Assembly (NCBI GenBank): GCA_020726505.1
Contig: JAHLEZ010000014.1
Span: 186,001 to 250,000, forward strand
Direction of reading: 5' to 3'
From: Leptodontidium sp. MPI-SDFR-AT-0119
Taxonomy: Eukaryota > Ascomycota > Leotiomycetes > Helotiales > Leptodontidiaceae
Length of the DNA stretch: 64,000 nt
The first letter of the stretch is position 1, and every line of letters starts with the position of its first letter. The notes under the pieces are model-generated. The model searched no databases. It was not told where the DNA came from and was given only the letters and a program-made list of their open reading frames with translations. The position numbers and the translations under genes were made by a program. This document shows positions 11,587-22,394 of the stretch, in pieces.

Positions 11587-11871
11587 TGTGGTGGGAAAGG
11601 CTCTCGGTAGCCCCTTTGTCACCTGACTAGATAGGCTCTTTCTATATAAAAGAGCTTAACACTTGAAAATAACTTAATAACTAAGAACGTTTATAAATAT
11701 TTATTAAATACACTTTTTTCTCTTTTACTCTCTTAAGATTTTATATTCTTTAAATATGTGTTATTTTTAGATTTAATTAATCCGCAATTTACTACACTTA
11801 GAATCTCTCCTGTACCTCACTATATGTTACCTCTCTTGTTGTGTGGTTTATTGGGCTTTATCCCTCCCACA
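11587..11871 (+). mobile_element. Solo-LTR-like repeat family 2 (copy 1)
   Basis: A 285-bp repeat starting TGTGGTGGGA and ending TCCCTCCCACA, with imperfect inverted ends. It aligns along its length with 16561-16841 (shared TTGTCAC.TGACT, GAGC..AACACTTGA, TTAGATTTGATT-like and CTTGTT.TGTGG.TTA blocks). It is more AT-shifted than copy 2. No clear target duplication was found. Confidence 0.65.
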
Positions 11872-12532
11872 ATACGCTAGTATAGCGTTGATTTTACACG
11901 ATTTTCTTGTGGGATGCTGAGGCTCGCCACGCACCGAATCCACCCCCCCAGCCCGTATTCCCGCACTTTTTTCCACGTCGTGTATCGGAAGCCCTAACTT
12001 GTATAAACTTATAAGAATTAGTTCGTTAAAAAGACCTAACTTTTGCGATTTTAACGATTTTTTTTACCCGATTCGGATTAGTAGGAAAAAGGAAACCTCG
12101 GATTCGCGCAGCGATTCCGCCACGTGCCCCTTTAGGGAACGATTAGCAGCACTTGACTCTACTATCATGTGACAATCATGGCAATTGTAATTTGGTTGCC
12201 GGGCTTTGATCATTCTAATCCCAAAAAAACCTCACACTTGAAGATCTAGTGAACCGCATATACTTTCTCTCCCAAAAGAAAGTGCTTCCCAGCTTCCAAT
12301 TCTCACATTTTCTCTAAATGCTTCTTAGACTGGAGACTTCCACCTGGCGTTAACGCAAGATACTTGGGTATTGAGTAGGAGCTAAAAAGTCCTAACTCAA
12401 GAGAACTAAAATGAATGGCTAAATTGAACTTTCGCAATCGGGTTATATGCCAGTGCTTTGAATACATAGCAGCTAAGTACATACGACGTGAAAGGCATGT
12501 ACTAATGACCCAGTTTCCCTCATCCTACCCAG
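11872..12532. other. Intergenic, AT-rich, no gene seen
   Basis: Contains low-complexity runs (for example the T-run near 12060) and no supported coding sequence. Confidence 0.4.
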
Positions 12533-13018
12533 TCAATCCTTATCGTTCAGAAGACCAAGGGCACCGAAAGCCTCGGCGATTAGAAGTACAATGCTATGAT
12601 CTCTGTTGCCCATCACGCTACGTCCAACTCTATAAGCCGCTGCGCTGTCCTGAATGAGCTTGACAGTGTCATGATGGTGATGGTGGGGATTTCCATGGGC
12701 GCCTCTCTCTCCATGGGCGCCTCTCTCTCCATGGCGCGATGTTAGGGCGGTGCTCTCAACAGGACCCTCACTATATTCAGATTCAGAGTCTTCGTGTTCC
12801 GTTCCTTGCTGATTATGAGACGAACGTTTCTTCTCTTTCCGCATCATTTCCAGGGCGCCGATGGCAATAGCAGCACCAACGGCTGCCCTGACATAATGCG
12901 TCTTCATCTCAGCATGGTCCCCCTCCTTCTTCTCTTTCATGCCCTTCATGAGCTGGTCGCCAGCATAAACGCCAGCCAAAGCAGCCGCTGCCATCTCCTC
13001 TTTAGAGCTTCCGGTCAT
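12533..13018 (-). CDS. Small Ala/His-rich protein of unknown function (161 aa)
   Basis: An uninterrupted 161-residue frame on the minus strand starts at an ATG (13018). The N-terminal half is Ala-rich and helical (MAAAALAGVYAGDQL; YVRAAVGAAIAIGALEMM), the middle is charged and acidic (EHEDSESEYSE), then comes a duplicated GERGAHGERGAHG and a five-His run. The conserved-looking end is DTVKLIQDSAAAYRVGRS followed by a helical tail. No signal peptide; the Ala-rich segments could be amphipathic rather than membrane-spanning. The frame is GC-balanced in AT-rich surroundings, which supports it as real. It is divergently arranged with the phospholipase gene. I do not recognise a family with certainty. 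Confidence 0.6.
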   Translation of the reverse strand: MTGSSKEEMAAAALAGVYAGDQLMKGMKEKKEGDHAEMKTHYVRAAVGAAIAIGALEMMRKEKKRSSHNQQGTEHEDSESEYSEGPVESTALTSRHGERGAHGERGAHGNPHHHHHDTVKLIQDSAAAYRVGRSVMGNRDHSIVLLIAEAFGALGLLNDKD

Positions 13019-13878
13019 GGTATAATAAAATCGTATATTCTTAACGGTGATCGACTATTCTAATAGTAAGAACTGAATCCAGTTTGATAAACAATCTTGA
13101 TATTATCTAGGGACGTACCAGCTGAGTTAAATTCTTATCAAATGTCAATCGGATCTACTGCGTCGAATTAACCACATCTTTGGCCGTACTATATGAACTA
13201 CTTTCAAGTGACAACGTGTCCCAAATATAACGCCATGGACCTGTAACCAAGCCAAGCCGTGTGGACTGATCTTAAAGTAACGCTAGCCCGCCACTCGAAT
13301 CCCTTTGCAAAATGTTCAACTATTTTGTCAGACCAATCTCTCCTCTCTCTTTGGCAACTGTCTCGCAGGGAGATGCGGGGATTCTGAAATGAAGCTAAAG
13401 AAAACATTTTAGCATGATCATCACCCAACCATGGTTCGATAGTTGCCCGATTTTCCAAATGGATTGATTGTTCACTACGACAAGGTTCTCCATTGGCTGT
13501 ACTCCTTCACATGCCATATCCAACGCAATTATATCATACGTGCAAGGTATGGCACTAATGCAAGCCATCGCATATAAGCTGTTGTGTCATCGATAGGACC
13601 TCTCATACGTCGCGGTCTGCCGTGCTCTCCGCGCCGTGCTCTCCGCCACGCGCCATGAAGAGGTCGGATTTCCTAACGCCAATACGCAGTCCAATGTGCA
13701 TCGGGCTCGCTCGTGAACTTAAGCCCAGGTCGGTATTTATTAATTTATAGTAGTAATCTATCAGGATTAGATTTCTGATTTCAATATACCTGCTGGCTCC
13801 TTGACATTGGAATCTTCAATACACAATTGTTGGTTAAAAATGTTTGCTCATATCTTGCAACGATTTCAAAGAGACAGC
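13019..13878. promoter_or_regulatory. Divergent intergenic region between the His-rich gene and phospholipase gene
   Basis: The 860-bp gap lies between two divergently transcribed starts and must hold both promoters. No definite TATA box or binding site could be assigned; the reading frames inside it look fortuitous. Confidence 0.35.
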
Positions 13879-15969
13879 ATGAACATGGCTAGCCAATTGA
13901 CACTACTGTACACTCTCATTCGTACTATCTATATCATTACAGGTAAGTGCTTAAAACCCGCTGCTGGAGAGCATGTCCAACAACTTCTACAGGGGCCATC
14001 GTTTTACTACTACCACATCAACAAGTCCATGCCGGTCAAGTCGAATTTGTTCCCCCAAAAAGGTCTTGGAAACGGGCAAGAACTGGTTATGCCCCATCAG
14101 CTGTACAATGCCCCTCAGTGGCCCCTTCAATAAGAACTGCCACAACACTTTCTGTCAACGAGACAGCTTGGTTGAAAGCAAGGCAACCAAATACGGTCTG
14201 GGCATTACGGGACTTCCTAAGACGTGCAAACATAACTGGATTCGATACTGATGCCTATATCGGCAACAGTGCCGATGAAAATACTCTACCAAGTATTGGC
14301 ATCGCCATATCAGGCGGAGGGTATAGAGCCATGATGAATGGCGCAGGTGCCATCGCAGCATTTGACAATCGAACGACGAATTCCACCGATCAAGGCAAGT
14401 TAGGAGGAATTCTTCAGGCCTCCACATATATCAGCGGCTTGTCTGGCGGAAGCTGGCTAGTTGGCAGCCTCTATGCACAGAACTTTCCTTCTGTGCAAGA
14501 GGTAATAACGGGAACATCCGGTGATCTTGGTACATTGTGGCAGTTTAGCGACTCTATCCTGAAAGGTAGGATCCCACATTACCCCTCAGCAAATTATGTA
14601 GCCAGATCTCTGACTTCCGTAGGCCCAGCCGACCTGTCCGTCACTCAGTACTACGACAATATCTTTGACGACGTGAATGGAAAAGAAGCAGCTGGATTCA
14701 ATACAACGATCACAGATTACTGGGGACGTGGCTTATCCTTTCAATATATCAATGCAAGTGATGGAGGTCCAAGTGCGAACATGCTACTCGAGGATAGTTA
14801 TCAACTACTAACATGCCATAGGTGAAACCTTCTCCTCTGTTGCCAATGACCCAGACTTCTTAGCTGCGAATACTCCAATGCCAATCATCATCGCTGATGA
14901 GAGAGCTCCAGACCAACTGATGATCCCGAGCAATGCCACGATATTTGAATTCAATCCATGGGAAATGGGAAGTTACGATCCCACGATTCGAGCATTTGCA
15001 CCTCTCAAATATATCGGCTCAAATTTCAGTGGAGGCACGCTCTTAGACCGCGAAGCATGCATCACGGGCTTTGATAATACTGGGTTTGTGATTGGAACAT
15101 CATCGTCACTCTTCAACACGTTCTACCTCCAGATCAACAATACGGAGGCTTCACAACGTGTAAAAGACTCAATTAGCCATATGCTCTTGAAATATGGCCA
15201 GGCAAACAGTGACATTTCCCAGTGGCCAAATCCATTCTACGGTTTTCAGAACGAGACAAACGAAAACGCTGCGAGCAAGATTCTATCTCTCGTAGACGGC
15301 GGGGAAGATCTTCAGAACATACCATTCCACCCTCTCATTCAACCCTTACGCCGCGTTGATGTCATATTCGCTGTCGATGGCTCAGCTGATACATCCTCCC
15401 CTGGCGCGAATTGGCCAAATGGCACGGCTGTCGTTGCAACGTACCGTCGGTCGTTACTTGACTCGAGCGATGTTGGATTCCCTCCGGTACCAGATCAAAA
15501 TACGTTTGTTAACTTGGGTTTGAACGCCCGTCCAACTTTCTTCGGTTGTAATGCTTCGAACTTGACGGAACCCAGTCCTCTCATAATCTACCTTCCAAAC
15601 AGACCGTACAGCTACAGCTCGAATGTGTCAACGTTTGATCTCAGCTACAATAATTCGGAACGCAATTCCATCATCCAAAACGGTTACAACGTTGCCACAG
15701 TGGGTAACGGCACGCTTGATCCTCAGTGGCCTGCTTGTGTAGGCTGTGCAATCTTATTGAGAAGTTTTAATCGAACCAGGGTCGCCATTCCCGGAATCTG
15801 TACTCAATGCTTCGACAGATACTGCTGGAATGGTACGGTGAACTCGACTATTCCGGTTTCATACCAACCAACAAACCTCATCAAGTCAAGTGGCGGTTCG
15901 AGCCTCCCGAATCCGGTTTCATTTGTAATAGCTGCGGTATTATTGGGGTGGCTAATTTTGTTCTTATGA
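13879..15969 (+). CDS. GPI-anchored lysophospholipase (phospholipase B), 663 aa
   Basis: Three exons, 13879-13942, 13993-14772 and 14822-15969, join in phase. The second intron (49 nt) has a perfect CTACTAAC branch. The N-terminus is hydrophobic and secretory. The mature start region reads [11 protein letters not shown], typical of fungal PLB. The catalytic patatin/cPLA2-type core shows SGGGYR (about 128-133), GLSGGSW with nucleophile Ser172, and [10 protein letters not shown] with the expected Asp at about 440. Many N-x-S/T sites fit an exported glycoprotein. The C-terminus ([13 protein letters not shown] then about 15 hydrophobic residues ending ILFL) is a GPI-anchor signal. Expected reaction: release of fatty acids from phospholipids and lysophospholipids at the cell surface. 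No lesion is visible, although both flanks are transposon debris. Confidence 0.9.
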
Positions 15970-16560
15970 ATGACTTGGTAATTTCCGATTCAATGTCTTT
16001 TTGTACTCTTGTCCCTTTCTTACTCATGTTGCACGTGGGCAGTCCATAAAAGTATAGTTCATTGTACAATCAAAGGAATTTATGAAATACAATACGTCTT
16101 ATTTGATAGGATGTAATGGTAAAAAAATCACTGAGATTCGGATACATAGGATAGCTGGGTTTCACAAGGCCAGTTCTAGGGTCTTTAACTCAAGGTGGAA
16201 GAAGTTGAAGTTTAGTTTATAATTCCGGTTTTGAAGATGCCAAAGGTTTACGATTTCTATCCTCTATTGGAAAACCAACTTTAGTATAATTGGTTTGTTT
16301 TCCCGTACAATTTATTAGCGTGGATTTGCTAAGAGGATTAAGTTAATTTAGCTAAGTTAATTTATTAAGGTTACGTTTAAATAAGCTCGGATACGACTTA
16401 AATATAAGATTATATTATTACTCGGCAGCTCGTATATAAACCTAGTAACCCGCATAAAGCTCGCATATAAACTTAGCAACTTATATAAAGCTTTGGCCTT
16501 CGTATATTAAAGTCTTAAAAGCTTTAGCTTTTAATAAAAGGTTATTTTAAGTTAAAATAA
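15970..16560. other. AT-rich intergenic DNA with short degenerate repeats
   Basis: Near 16420-16500 short units such as GCTCGCATATAAACYTAG recur. No gene seen. Confidence 0.4.
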
Positions 16561-16841
16561 TGTGGCGGGGACAGCCGCTGATTTCTTTTGTCACATGACT
16601 GCGCTAGTCCTTCCCACATATAAGGAGCCAACACTTGATTACAAAACGTCAAGAACGCAACACTAGATATATTCTATTTATTAGAACTCTTTTCCCTCCC
16701 CTTCTTTGCCGATTCGTACTCTCTAGATATGTGATATCTTTAGATTTGATTGATCTATTATTTACAGAGCTTAGAATCTCCTCCGGTGGCTCGCTACATG
16801 CTACCCTCTTGTTATGTGGATTAGGGTTCGTCCCTCCCACA
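16561..16841 (+). mobile_element. Solo-LTR-like repeat family 2 (copy 2)
   Basis: A 281-bp repeat starting TGTGGCGGGG and ending TCCCTCCCACA, same orientation as the copy at 11587-11871 but less AT-shifted. The 4.7 kb between the two copies contains host genes, not retrotransposon gag-pol, so these are two independent solo LTRs rather than one element. Confidence 0.65.
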
Positions 16842-18189
16842 ATAATAATTATTAAAAGCCTTAGATTTTATGTTTTAAACTTTAAAAGCTTTAATTTCCG
16901 GTAAGAAATTTATAACTTATAAGCTAATACCTAAAAATACTTACTCGAATCTCGTGAAAGAGGCTTAGCGTATTACCTTAAGTCATAAACAACGTCGGCT
17001 TAGGCACTATACCCCTTTTTCTTTGATTTTTAGTATATTTTACTTTATAAGTTCTCCGAGGATTTAATAATAAATATTAATTATTACTTTATTACTTTTC
17101 TTTTAATCTAAGGGGCGAGCCCCTTATACACCCCCCCCCCCCCCCCCCCCCCCCCTCTTATTAATTTATTAATTTATTAATAAAATATTGGAACGTCTTA
17201 AAAATCGCTAAATTTCTTTAAAGTAAATTGATTTATTACTTATATTATAATAACTTTATAATTACGTAAGCTATTACAAATTTAACTAACCTATTTTAAA
17301 AACTTAATTAATACGATTATTTATTACTCTTTTTATTACCTTAGCCTTAATATTCGGCTTAATACACAATTTTAAAGATAAAGTGTAATTTAAAGTTTAT
17401 ATCGTAATTATCCTTTTCTCTAACCCTTAATATCTTTATAACTACGCTAGCTATTATAAATCCAAAAAGTGTATTTTAAAGAACTTAATTAACTAATTAA
17501 TTTGCACTTTTCTTTATCAATATATATCAAAAGCTCGAATTAATTAATATTTTTAAAGTTAACATCGGATTTATATCGCGAGGACTAAGCTAAGAGCTAA
17601 GAATACCCTTATATTTACTATATATAATTTTATATTTAAATTTATATTAGAACTACGCAAAAACGCAATAACTAATTACTTTGTACAACGAGTTATAACT
17701 ATATTAAAAGCTAAGAATACCTTTATATTTATCATATACAATTTTGTATCTAACTTTGTATTAGAACCACGTAAAAACGCGATAACTAATCGCATCTACG
17801 AGTATACTTAAGGCTATACAAGTGTAATAAAGATATAACGGCTTGCAAATCATCGAATCTCTTTAAGATAAATCCATTTGTTACTTAATTTAAATATTAC
17901 TTCATAACTACGCTAACTATTACAACTTTAGTAAAGCTATTTTAAAGGTCTTAATTAGAAGATTAATTTGCGCTTGTTTTTATTACTTTAGCTTTAATAT
18001 TTAAGTCGATACATCACTTTAAAGAAACACCCGGTATTAAAGTATTAGATTTGTTACATATCGTAATCTACCTTTTTCTTTAATAATTAATATTTTTATA
18101 ACTATATTTGCTATTATAAATCTAAAAAGTATATTTTAAAGAGTTAAAGAGCTTAATTTAATGATTAAACTATTTTTTTTTTCACACAT
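16842..18189. repeat. RIP-like AT-rich island with diverged duplications
   Basis: Very AT-rich DNA with stops in all frames. Two segments, about 17205-17530 and 17865-18175, align with each other (shared TTTAAAG.TAAAT, TTTATAACTACGCTA.CTATTA, and ATTTTAAAG..CTTAATTA blocks), and a shorter pair at about 17590-17685 and 17705-17795 shares GCTAAGAATACC and AAAAACGC.ATAACTAAT. The differences are mostly C/T and G/A. Confidence 0.6.
17131..17155. repeat. Homopolymer run of 25 C
   Basis: An uninterrupted C tract lies inside an otherwise very AT-rich island. The exact length may be affected by sequencing error. Confidence 0.85.
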
Positions 18190-19462
18190 CACACTTTTTC
18201 GGGACTCTTGACCCCCCTGCCTTTAAACCACACCTGTTTCCGTCTTATTAACTACCTCCTAACCAATCGATCTCCTTGCCCCTAGGCCTTATACTAGTAT
18301 ATTACCGCTGTAATAGCCGGGAGCTATAGAGCCCCTTTCTGACCTTTACAGCTCTCTAAAGCCCCTAACACTAACACTAAGGACTAGAGATTTAAGGGAA
18401 CTCCCTACTAGACCTTTAAGAGTAGTAGAATCGACTGAGACTACTCCTAGAGCCCCCAGAGACCTAGGGGGCTCTAGTTCCAACTCCTTAGAGCAAAATA
18501 CCCCTATTCGGCTCTTACCGACTAGTGCGGCTCAACTGGCCCCTATAAAGCGCGGACTATTAAACAACCCCACTAATAACCAGCATATTAACAAGACGCC
18601 AAGAATCAATATAGACTTTAATAGAAAATATCACTAAAGCCAAACCTACTTTTAAAGTAGTCAAACCAGTAATACTAGCCAAAAGCTATTTCTTAAAGCC
18701 AGAGACCTGCTAGTAAGAGTATATTCAGCTACTAAGTCACGGGACGAGTAAGCGAAACTACTTAATTTACTTAAGATATTCAGGGAATATATAAAACACA
18801 ATAGAATTAAGAATACGACCTTTATTTTAGCTTCTTAAGTAGCTAACTTAGAGAGAGCAATAAAGAAAATCGAAACACAAGCTACTAAGTTAACTACCTG
18901 GGCTAAAATAGCCGAAAAAGCTCACTTATAATAACTAACAACTCAGGTCAACGGCATAGCAACTAGTAGTACTAGTAATAGCGGTGCTAAGGGGAATAGG
19001 GCTAGGGCTCCGGGTAGACCTAAGAACCCTACTAATAAGGGCAAAAGTAAGTCAGTCACTTTTAGGAGATACACCCTCTTATAGAAACATAAAGTGTCGA
19101 CTTTAGAATTCTCTTTTATAACTGCGCGCAATCGAATTAATTCTGCTTCTAAAGAGAAAGGCTTTAATAACCAAGTAGTATTTACTGTCTCTATTTTGCT
19201 AAGGGGTAACATAGTTATTACTATTACTCTAACATTTAATACGGATTTCTTAATTTAAAACGAGGCTATTATTAAAGGGGTGCTTCCTTTAGTATACAGC
19301 CTTAAGAAAGGAGAGCCATGGTATAAAGTTGCTATTCACGGTATCCCTATTACGGATTTTAGTATAGAGGACGGCTCTTTAAACTCAGAGCCAGTTATAG
19401 AAGAAATTAAGACCTTTAATACAGGATTAACTCCTGTAGGGCATTCTTACTAGGTTATACTA
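18190..19462 (+). mobile_element. Degenerate LINE ORF1 (Tad1-like) remnant
   Basis: Translation with stops ignored gives a gag-like ORF1 pattern: a helical segment (IETQATKLTTWAKIAEKA), a basic patch (GRPKNPTNKGKSKS), then LLRGNIVITIT, FNTDFLI, VLPLVYSLKKGEPWYKVAIHGIP near 19200-19360. That last block resembles the WYKVxxHGIP signature of ORF1 proteins of fungal LINEs. Several TAG/TAA interruptions sit where Gln or Trp would be expected. It ends abruptly at the LTR-like repeat starting at 19463. No reverse transcriptase is present. Confidence 0.55.
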
Positions 19463-19932
19463 TGTTACGACCTACGATGCGCCTCGTATTCTGTCGTACA
19501 GGCACGGGCATGCGGCACCATGGCACCGCTGAGTCAGCAGCCCCTATTCGTGTATATAGTCAGTTACTCCCTACGAGCCTCCTTTTACAGAATTCAGACA
19601 ACTTCATCACCACTTTAGGAGAGCACCTACTTTATGCTCCACTTCTGCACCACATATTCTAACCGACACGGGCTCGTAGCATCGCTGGCTATGCGACGGC
19701 GCTAAGCCTAATGGGGAAGACTAAGTGGCGAGCCTGCGACTTATTAATGTAAATGGCGTTCGACTACGTTAGGCCCTATTAAGAGGGTCCCTTATGTATT
19801 TATACTCGAGCTCTCTCTTATAGATAGCTCTCCTTTCCTCCTTGTCTTTTCTTCTCGATTCTAAGCGTAGCTTTAGGCCCAAATACAAAGCTAGAGTCAA
19901 CTCGCCGTATCAACCCATTGCCAGCCGTAACA
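19463..19932 (+). mobile_element. LTR-like repeat family 1 (copy C, longest)
   Basis: A 470-bp copy from TGTTACGACC to GCCGTAACA, the least degraded of three in the window. It contains a block of about 170 bp (about 19490-19660) missing from copy B. No clear target duplication; it abuts the LINE remnant. Confidence 0.6.
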
Positions 19933-20397
19933 CTTAGTATTGTAATATGTCTTATATTAATATATAAGGCGTTAGTTACACGTGATTGCCGTCTTTCTAG
20001 GGCAAGCGTCATATTAAGTAGTTTAGTACGAAAATTACAACAAGTAAAGAGCGATTTTAGTCTTTACTAAACAATAAAGGTTAATAATATTCTCAGGTCC
20101 TTATAAGCAAATAATATAATTCTATAACTATTATTCAAAACAAAGCTAAGCGAGGTAGTAAGGTAACGACCTAATATAAAAATAACTTCAAGCGAAGCAA
20201 TAATAATAACCCCCTAAAAAACCTTACTATTTAAACTTTGCCTTTATAACTAATTATAATAACAAAATGTATTCACGGTTTTTTTATTAATGGTCGTTAT
20301 ATCCATAGCCCTTAAATAATATAAATCCATATTATGTTTACGACATGAAAATACCAAGGCTATAGGGTGGTAAAGTTAAAGGAGAAGCACTATTAAA

Positions 20398-20577
20398 CCA
20401 AAAGTATAATAGAACTAAAGTACAATTAGGTTAAAAGTATAACAAAATCAAAAGCACAAAAAAAATCAGAAGTACCACTAGATTAGAAGCACAACTAAAT
20501 TAGAAGCACAATTAGATTAGAAGCACAACTAAATTAAAAGCACAATCAAATTAGAAGTACAGTTAATGTAAAAGTAC
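20398..20577. repeat. Degenerate minisatellite, period about 18 bp
   Basis: About ten imperfect units of the form TTAGAAGCACAACTAAA lie directly upstream of the hAT-derived element. Confidence 0.7.
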
Positions 20578-20608
20578 ATGAGTTAAGCTCATGTAGCGAG
20601 GTAGTCAC

Positions 20609-21568
20609 CAGGCTGGCCAATAAGTTAGTAAGTCAGTTATCAGCTGAAGATATATTCTCAACTGACTGACTGATACAAAAATCGACGTAACTTATAACTT
20701 ACTGATAGGAAATTCGGGGACTGATAAGTTGGTTCCAAAAATAGAATATATTAGACATTAAGCAAGACTGCTTTGTAGGCTCCTAGGAAGTTAATTGCTC
20801 TCCTATTTACCCAGATTTTTAAGCATTCCTGGTGCCATAGAGTCTTGTTAGATAACTGAGAGCTCTCTACAGCTGTTTGCTTTGCGCAGGAAGAGAATAT
20901 TCGCTCGCACTTAGAGCTCATAGCTGGGATGGCTAGAAAATCAAAGGCCATAGCAGCTAACTCAAGCCATTCCTTCTCCTTCTCTTCTCGTTGTGAGGTT
21001 TAAAAGGGTCGTAAAACTCATTATATTAAGGTTCTAGTCGTTTGCACCGGTCCCGTAATATTTTTGGCTCTGCAAACTCTTCTACTGTCCGTTTGGCCAT
21101 CATCGCCGCCAACACGTTCGGGACAACTCGTATAAGCGCATTAGGTGCTCTTCTATCGTCGTCGTCGCTTAAATCGATAGGGGATGTGTGGGAAGAGGCC
21201 ATTTTGATGAAGTTATCGTGATTATTCCAACAGAGACAGAGTTTTGGATGCGATCCGGGGATTCTGGGGTTCTTCAGAGCTCGGCTGAGTCACGATTCTA
21301 GCCAATTAGAAGCCTCCATTTTGGCTAAGCGAGGCGGCCGCCCTTATCAAAATGTATCCACGGCATCCATGGGCTTCAAAATCAGGGCATCCATACCACC
21401 AAAACTCATCCTATATTCGGGAATTTTTAATATTTGAACTTATAAGCAACTGATCAACATATTACTAACTGACTGACTTATCTAATAATGTATCTCAACT
21501 GACTGACTGACGTTGAAGAGGGTGGCTTATTTAGTTGGCTTAACTCAACTGACTTGTTGGCCACCCTG
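20609..21568 (-). mobile_element. Non-autonomous hAT element with perfect 8-bp target duplication
   Basis: Ends are CAGGCTGGCCAATAAGT (left) and, reverse-complemented, CAGGGTGGCCAACAAGT (right). The flanking 8 bases GTAGTCAC are identical at 20601-20608 and 21569-21576. Inside, the minus strand keeps a transposase start (ATG at 21202, MASSHTSPIDLSDDDD) and then jumps to the hAT C-terminal dimerisation block (DFLAIPAMSSKCERIFSS, about 20870-20951). The BED finger and catalytic core are missing, so this is an internal-deletion derivative. Further subterminal repeats of TCAACTGACTGACTGA occur on both sides. Confidence 0.85.
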
Positions 21569-21576
21569 GTAGTCAC

Positions 21577-22394
21577 TGTGGGGCGAGGTAGTCTTTTAAG
21601 CAATACATTCAACTGCCCCTTTCTTAATCAAATACATACATGATTCACAGTGCTGTGGCGTCCTATATCACGTCTATCAGCCCATGTAGTCTCATCGACA
21701 AACTCGTTTTCCACACCTAGAGGAGGACCAAACTAAAGGCGGCACGCTTTAGGGTATGGATTTGTTGCAAACAAATTGTTGGTAGAAGTGGTCGGGCCCT
21801 CAGTATCTTAGATGATTATACTACCTAAACACCACTGATGCAAAAAAGCGGCTTGGCTAAGACGTCGAACTTCTCGGTCGACCTCCGTTTCACAATCTAA
21901 GTGACACTTGCCCCTCAGTGGGGCTTGATATAGTCGATTTAAATGAATCTGCCGCCATGTGTTTCCAGTGGAAGGCATATCTTGTAGAAGAGTATCGGGA
22001 TAAGCTGCTTAGTTGTCGTGACCTATCAGTTTGAGCATAGCGAGACAGTCTATCCTTTCAAGTGCCCAGAATGCGATACTGTTTTTACAAGGCTATCAGG
22101 GCTATTTCAACGCGTCCACAGCAAGGCGTGCAATCAAGATTTGAGCAGAGGCAGTGTAATGGCTATGTACCGGAGACGACGGCTCTACTAGTGAAGACTG
22201 TGGTGGTTGGAATACGTTGAGCACCAGTTCGTGAGCGATTCATTGTGCTAGCACGGGAAAGATTGTGCTTGGAGAGCGGCATGCTCCTAGTGGCGAAGCT
22301 AGCTGGCAGAGTAGTCGGAACAAAACGAAAATCGCGGATTCTTCGGAGCTCTCAGCATTAGAGACATATGCAGCATCCTCCCTCCCATCTCCAC
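21577..22394. other. Intergenic, no gene supported
   Basis: Holds the 3' flank of the FAD oxidase gene. Reading frames here are short and lack recognisable motifs. Confidence 0.4.

Noticed and set aside
11587..16841. One intact LTR retrotransposon with host genes captured inside
   Set aside because: The two LTR-like copies differ in degree of decay, no gag-pol, primer-binding site or polypurine tract lies between them, and the enclosed genes have their own introns and promoters.
17131..17155. Telomere-like or CRISPR-like repeat
   Set aside because: It is a pure homopolymer with no unit structure or spacers.
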